Shown here: positions 6,255 to 7,890 of the stretch, one piece after another | How the letters are laid out: each line of letters begins with the position of its first letter | Position numbering within the stretch: the stretch's first letter is position 1 | Assembly: GCF_002014985.1 (NCBI RefSeq) | Contig: NZ_MUXU01000019.1 | Location: 1-7,890 of the forward strand | Source: Moraxella caviae | GTDB taxonomy: Bacteria; Pseudomonadota; Gammaproteobacteria; Pseudomonadales; Moraxellaceae | DNA: 7,890 bases | Direction: 5' to 3' | The notes under the pieces: generated by a model | The model's input: only the letters and a program-made list of their open reading frames with translations | The model's database searches: none | What the model was told of the DNA's origin: nothing | Made by a program: the position numbers and the translations under genes

Positions 6255-7592
6255 TCATTCAAAAATGCGCACATAAGCACTGGCACGCAGCTCTTGAATC
6301 CAGTCTTCTTCTGCTTGTGGAGCGATACGGCTAAACAGCAACTCGCGCGCGGCATTGCGGCGATATTGCTCGGTAACATCACGCTCACGCACGTTATCCA
6401 CTTTTAGGATATGCCAGCCAAATTGCGTGCGAAACGGTGTGGAGTAATCGCCAGCTTCGGTGTTTTTCATTGCGGCTTCAAATTCTGGCACCATCTCATC
6501 TTCGCCCACCCAGCCAAGACTGCCACGCTGTGCGGCTGTGCCTGCGTCATCTGAATAAGTGGCGGCAAGCTCATTAAAGTTTGCACCTTTTTGTAGTTCG
6601 GCATAGATGGCGTTGATTTTTTGTTCGGCGATGGCGTTAGTTTGCGTGTCGTCCACGCGCGCTAGGATGTGGCTGGTTTGCCATTCTGGAATCAGCACAC
6701 GGCCTTTGTCGTCTTTTTCTACCAATTTCACCACGTCAATGCCGTTTTGGGTAACGATTGGCGCACTCACATCGCCAGCTTGTAAAGATTGTACCGCTTC
6801 GCTGACACTCGTGGGCAAAGACGCTGCTGCCACACGTCCTGTATCTGCGCCTTGTAGTTCAAGCGGATAATTGCCCTTGGCGCTGTTCATGGCGATTTGT
6901 AGCGGTGCGTCTGTGGCAAGGGCGGCTTGTACACGCTCAGCTGTGGCAAGGGCGGCTTTTTGGGCGGCGTTTTTGCGCTTATTGTTGCTTGAGCTGATGT
7001 CATCTGTATAAGGAATGCGCACATGAATTAGGCGGTATTGTGTTTGGTTTAGCACTGCGCCATCAGGGGATTTTAAGAATGCGTCAATCTCTTGGTCGCT
7101 GACGTTGATGCGGTTTGACACTTGGTGTTGCCATAGCGCAGAGATGGCAGCGTCTTCAATCAGCTGGCGGCGAAGGGCGGCATAGCTGCCTGCTTGTTTG
7201 CCGTCAAGCGCGCGCTGCAGTTCAGACAGTGAGCTGTGGCCTTGTGATTGGGCGATTTGCAGCATTTGGCGGTTAATCACAGCGTCATTGGCGGTAAAGC
7301 CAGCGCGGTTAATCATGCTTAGCTGGATTTTGCGTGTGATGAGCTCGTCTAGGGCTTGCTGCTGAATTTGCGCTGGTGCAGCGTTCACATTGTTGGCTTG
7401 ATATTCGGCAGCCAGTGCGGTTGCCGCGGCGATAAGCTCGCTTTTTAAGATGATTTCATCATTAACCATCGCCACAATGCCATCGGTGCTGTCGGCAACA
7501 CTGATGGCGGCTTGTGCTAGGCTTGGTGCGCTTAGGCTTGCTGCGCCAAGTAGGGCGGCAAGCAGTGATGAAGTAAGCAGTGATTTTTTCAT
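6255..7592 (-). CDS. surA: Periplasmic chaperone / peptidyl-prolyl isomerase SurA
   Basis: SurA escorts unfolded outer membrane proteins through the periplasm to the BAM complex. The 445-residue length is near the gamma-proteobacterial norm. Parts in order: signal peptide (MKK, hydrophobic core, cleavage near AQA at 26-28); SurA N-terminal chaperone domain (about 36-160, starting IVAMVNDEIILKSEL); a diverged first parvulin domain (about 184-292, YRLIHVRIPY to DVVKLVE); a second, well-conserved parvulin domain (about 303-400: QTSHILAR, YSDDAGTAAQRGSLGWVGEDEMVPEFE in pieces, FGWHILKV); and a C-terminal helix and strand ending VRIFE. The ATG at 7592 has AAGGAA upstream. It usually sits directly downstream of lptD; here the upstream neighbour is an IS element 213 bases away. 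It has its own promoter at 7725-7753 and terminator at 6201-6227. Confidence 0.95.
   Translation of the reverse strand: MKKSLLTSSLLAALLGAASLSAPSLAQAAISVADSTDGIVAMVNDEIILKSELIAAATALAAEYQANNVNAAPAQIQQQALDELITRKIQLSMINRAGFTANDAVINRQMLQIAQSQGHSSLSELQRALDGKQAGSYAALRRQLIEDAAISALWQHQVSNRINVSDQEIDAFLKSPDGAVLNQTQYRLIHVRIPYTDDISSSNNKRKNAAQKAALATAERVQAALATDAPLQIAMNSAKGNYPLELQGADTGRVAAASLPTSVSEAVQSLQAGDVSAPIVTQNGIDVVKLVEKDDKGRVLIPEWQTSHILARVDDTQTNAIAEQKINAIYAELQKGANFNELAATYSDDAGTAAQRGSLGWVGEDEMVPEFEAAMKNTEAGDYSTPFRTQFGWHILKVDNVRERDVTEQYRRNAARELLFSRIAPQAEEDWIQELRASAYVRIFE
6911..6958 (-). repeat. surA: 18-bp direct repeat inside surA
   Basis: CTGTGGCAAGGGCGGCTT occurs exactly at 6911-6928 and 6941-6958, a 30-base period. 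It encodes two (K/Q)AALAT segments ten residues apart (212-216 and 223-227) in a helical part of the first parvulin domain. The frame is kept. Confidence 0.75.
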
Positions 7593-7724
7593 GAAAATTC
7601 CTTATGGCAAGCGAAATAAACTCGCTAAAGCGTTTTATTTTAATCGTGTTTTTGGTTGCTGGTGCTGCGTGAAAAAGGACATCAGCCGCAAAATACCAGC
7701 GTTAATTTGGTTTAAATTTGGCTA

Positions 7725-7753
7725 AGTGTAGCAAAAGCCCGCCAAGCCGTCAA
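7725..7753 (-). promoter_or_regulatory. Strong sigma-70 promoter for surA
   Basis: On the minus strand TTGACG (7753-7748) and TACACT (7730-7725) are separated by 17 bases, and the -10 carries the extended TGC. Transcription would start near 7718 and give a leader of about 125 bases. The promoter lies 51 bases inside the right IS terminus, so the insertion has left it intact. Confidence 0.65.
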
Positions 7754-7765
7754 ATCATCGTCTGT

Positions 7766-7784
7766 TTGCCGATGGTAACGGCAA
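7766..7784. other. Small perfect hairpin between surA promoter and right IS
   Basis: TTGCCG (7766-7771) pairs with CGGCAA (7779-7784) around 7 bases. On the plus strand it is followed a few bases later by GGTTTTAAATTTTA. It may be a weak terminator or the remains of the former upstream context. The arms are short. Confidence 0.3.
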
Positions 7785-7826
7785 GTAACGGGTTTTAAAT
7801 TTTAGGGGCTGACGTAGATTAGCAGT

Positions 7827-7843
7827 CATGCTATACTACAAAA
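7827..7843 (+). promoter_or_regulatory. Extended -10 of the right IS transposase
   Basis: TATACT at 7832-7837 is preceded by TGC and followed by only six bases before the ATG at 7844. CTGACG (7809-7814), 17 bases upstream within the terminal repeat, could act as the -35. No Shine-Dalgarno is present. The left IS has the same arrangement. Confidence 0.5.
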
Positions 7844-7890
7844 ATGAAGATAACCCATTGTAAACTAAGTAAAAAAGTTCAAAAAAGACT
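7844..7890 (+). CDS. IS1016-like transposase, first 15 codons (runs off right edge)
   Basis: The frame reads MKITHCKLSKKVQKR and then leaves the window. All 47 bases are identical to the start of the transposase gene of the left IS copy. Nothing more can be said of its integrity. Confidence 0.82.
   Translation, partial: MKITHCKLSKKVQKR

Larger units (their letters stand above)
7805..7890 (+). mobile_element. IS1016-like insertion sequence (IS1595 family), right copy, partial
   Basis: The element begins at 7805 with GGGGCTGACGTAGATTAGC and runs rightward out of the window. Its transposase ATG is at 7844. It is oriented opposite to the left copy, so both transposases read away from the central segment. 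The flanking 8 bases (7797-7804, AAATTTTA) are the expected target-duplication copy and differ from those at the left IS, so the two inner flanks do not match each other. Confidence 0.85.

Noticed and set aside
7224..7236. GTCTGAA-like uptake-sequence fragment inside surA
   Set aside because: Only the 7-base core matches; the rest of the 12-mer does not, and it is explained by coding sequence.
229..7804. Composite transposon with matching flanks
   Set aside because: The inner flanking octamers (AATATCTT at the left and AAATTTTA at the right) do not match, and the outer flanks are outside the window, so mobility of the whole unit is not shown.

Overview
The window looks like chromosomal DNA of a gamma-proteobacterium of the family Moraxellaceae, most likely a Moraxella-like species. 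I base this on the long Moraxellaceae-type SurA with two parvulin domains, the moderately AT-rich base composition, and IS1016-group insertion sequences, which are common in Moraxella, Neisseria and Haemophilus relatives. This is recognition from memory, not a database result.

Layout: both edges lie inside IS1016-like (IS1595 family) elements. At 1-228 the 5' end of a transposase gene runs leftward out of the window. At 7805-7890 a second copy runs rightward out of the window. The 7.6 kb between them (229-7804) is thus bounded by two IS copies that point away from each other. All five full-length genes inside lie on the minus strand. In transcription order, right to left, they are surA (periplasmic outer-membrane-protein chaperone), prpB (2-methylisocitrate lyase), prpC (2-methylcitrate synthase), a secreted protein of unknown function, a lipoprotein that appears to be its diverged paralogue, and a seven-helix membrane protein of unknown function. 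The last codons and stop of that membrane protein are supplied by the left IS, so it is probably truncated.

How the genes work together: prpB and prpC are two core steps of the 2-methylcitrate cycle for propionyl-CoA disposal. The dehydratase/isomerase step (prpD, or acnD with prpF) and prpE are not here. surA works in outer membrane biogenesis and has its own good promoter just inside the right IS. The two paralogous exported proteins form a small envelope-directed pair.

Most interesting points: (1) the terminator-like inverted repeat after prpC is built from two sequences that look like Neisseriaceae DNA uptake sequences, one matching a known dialect as I recall it. Together with the Neisseria-like PrpB/PrpC this suggests prpBC came from a Neisseriaceae donor. 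(2) The tandem paralogous exported proteins are unrecognised and share a conserved core. (3) The prpB-prpC gap of 330 bases is structured, including a terminator-like hairpin immediately before the prpC ribosome binding site. (4) The IS pair has identical transposase starts but diverged termini, and the transposase mRNA looks leaderless. I found no CRISPR array, tRNA or rRNA.
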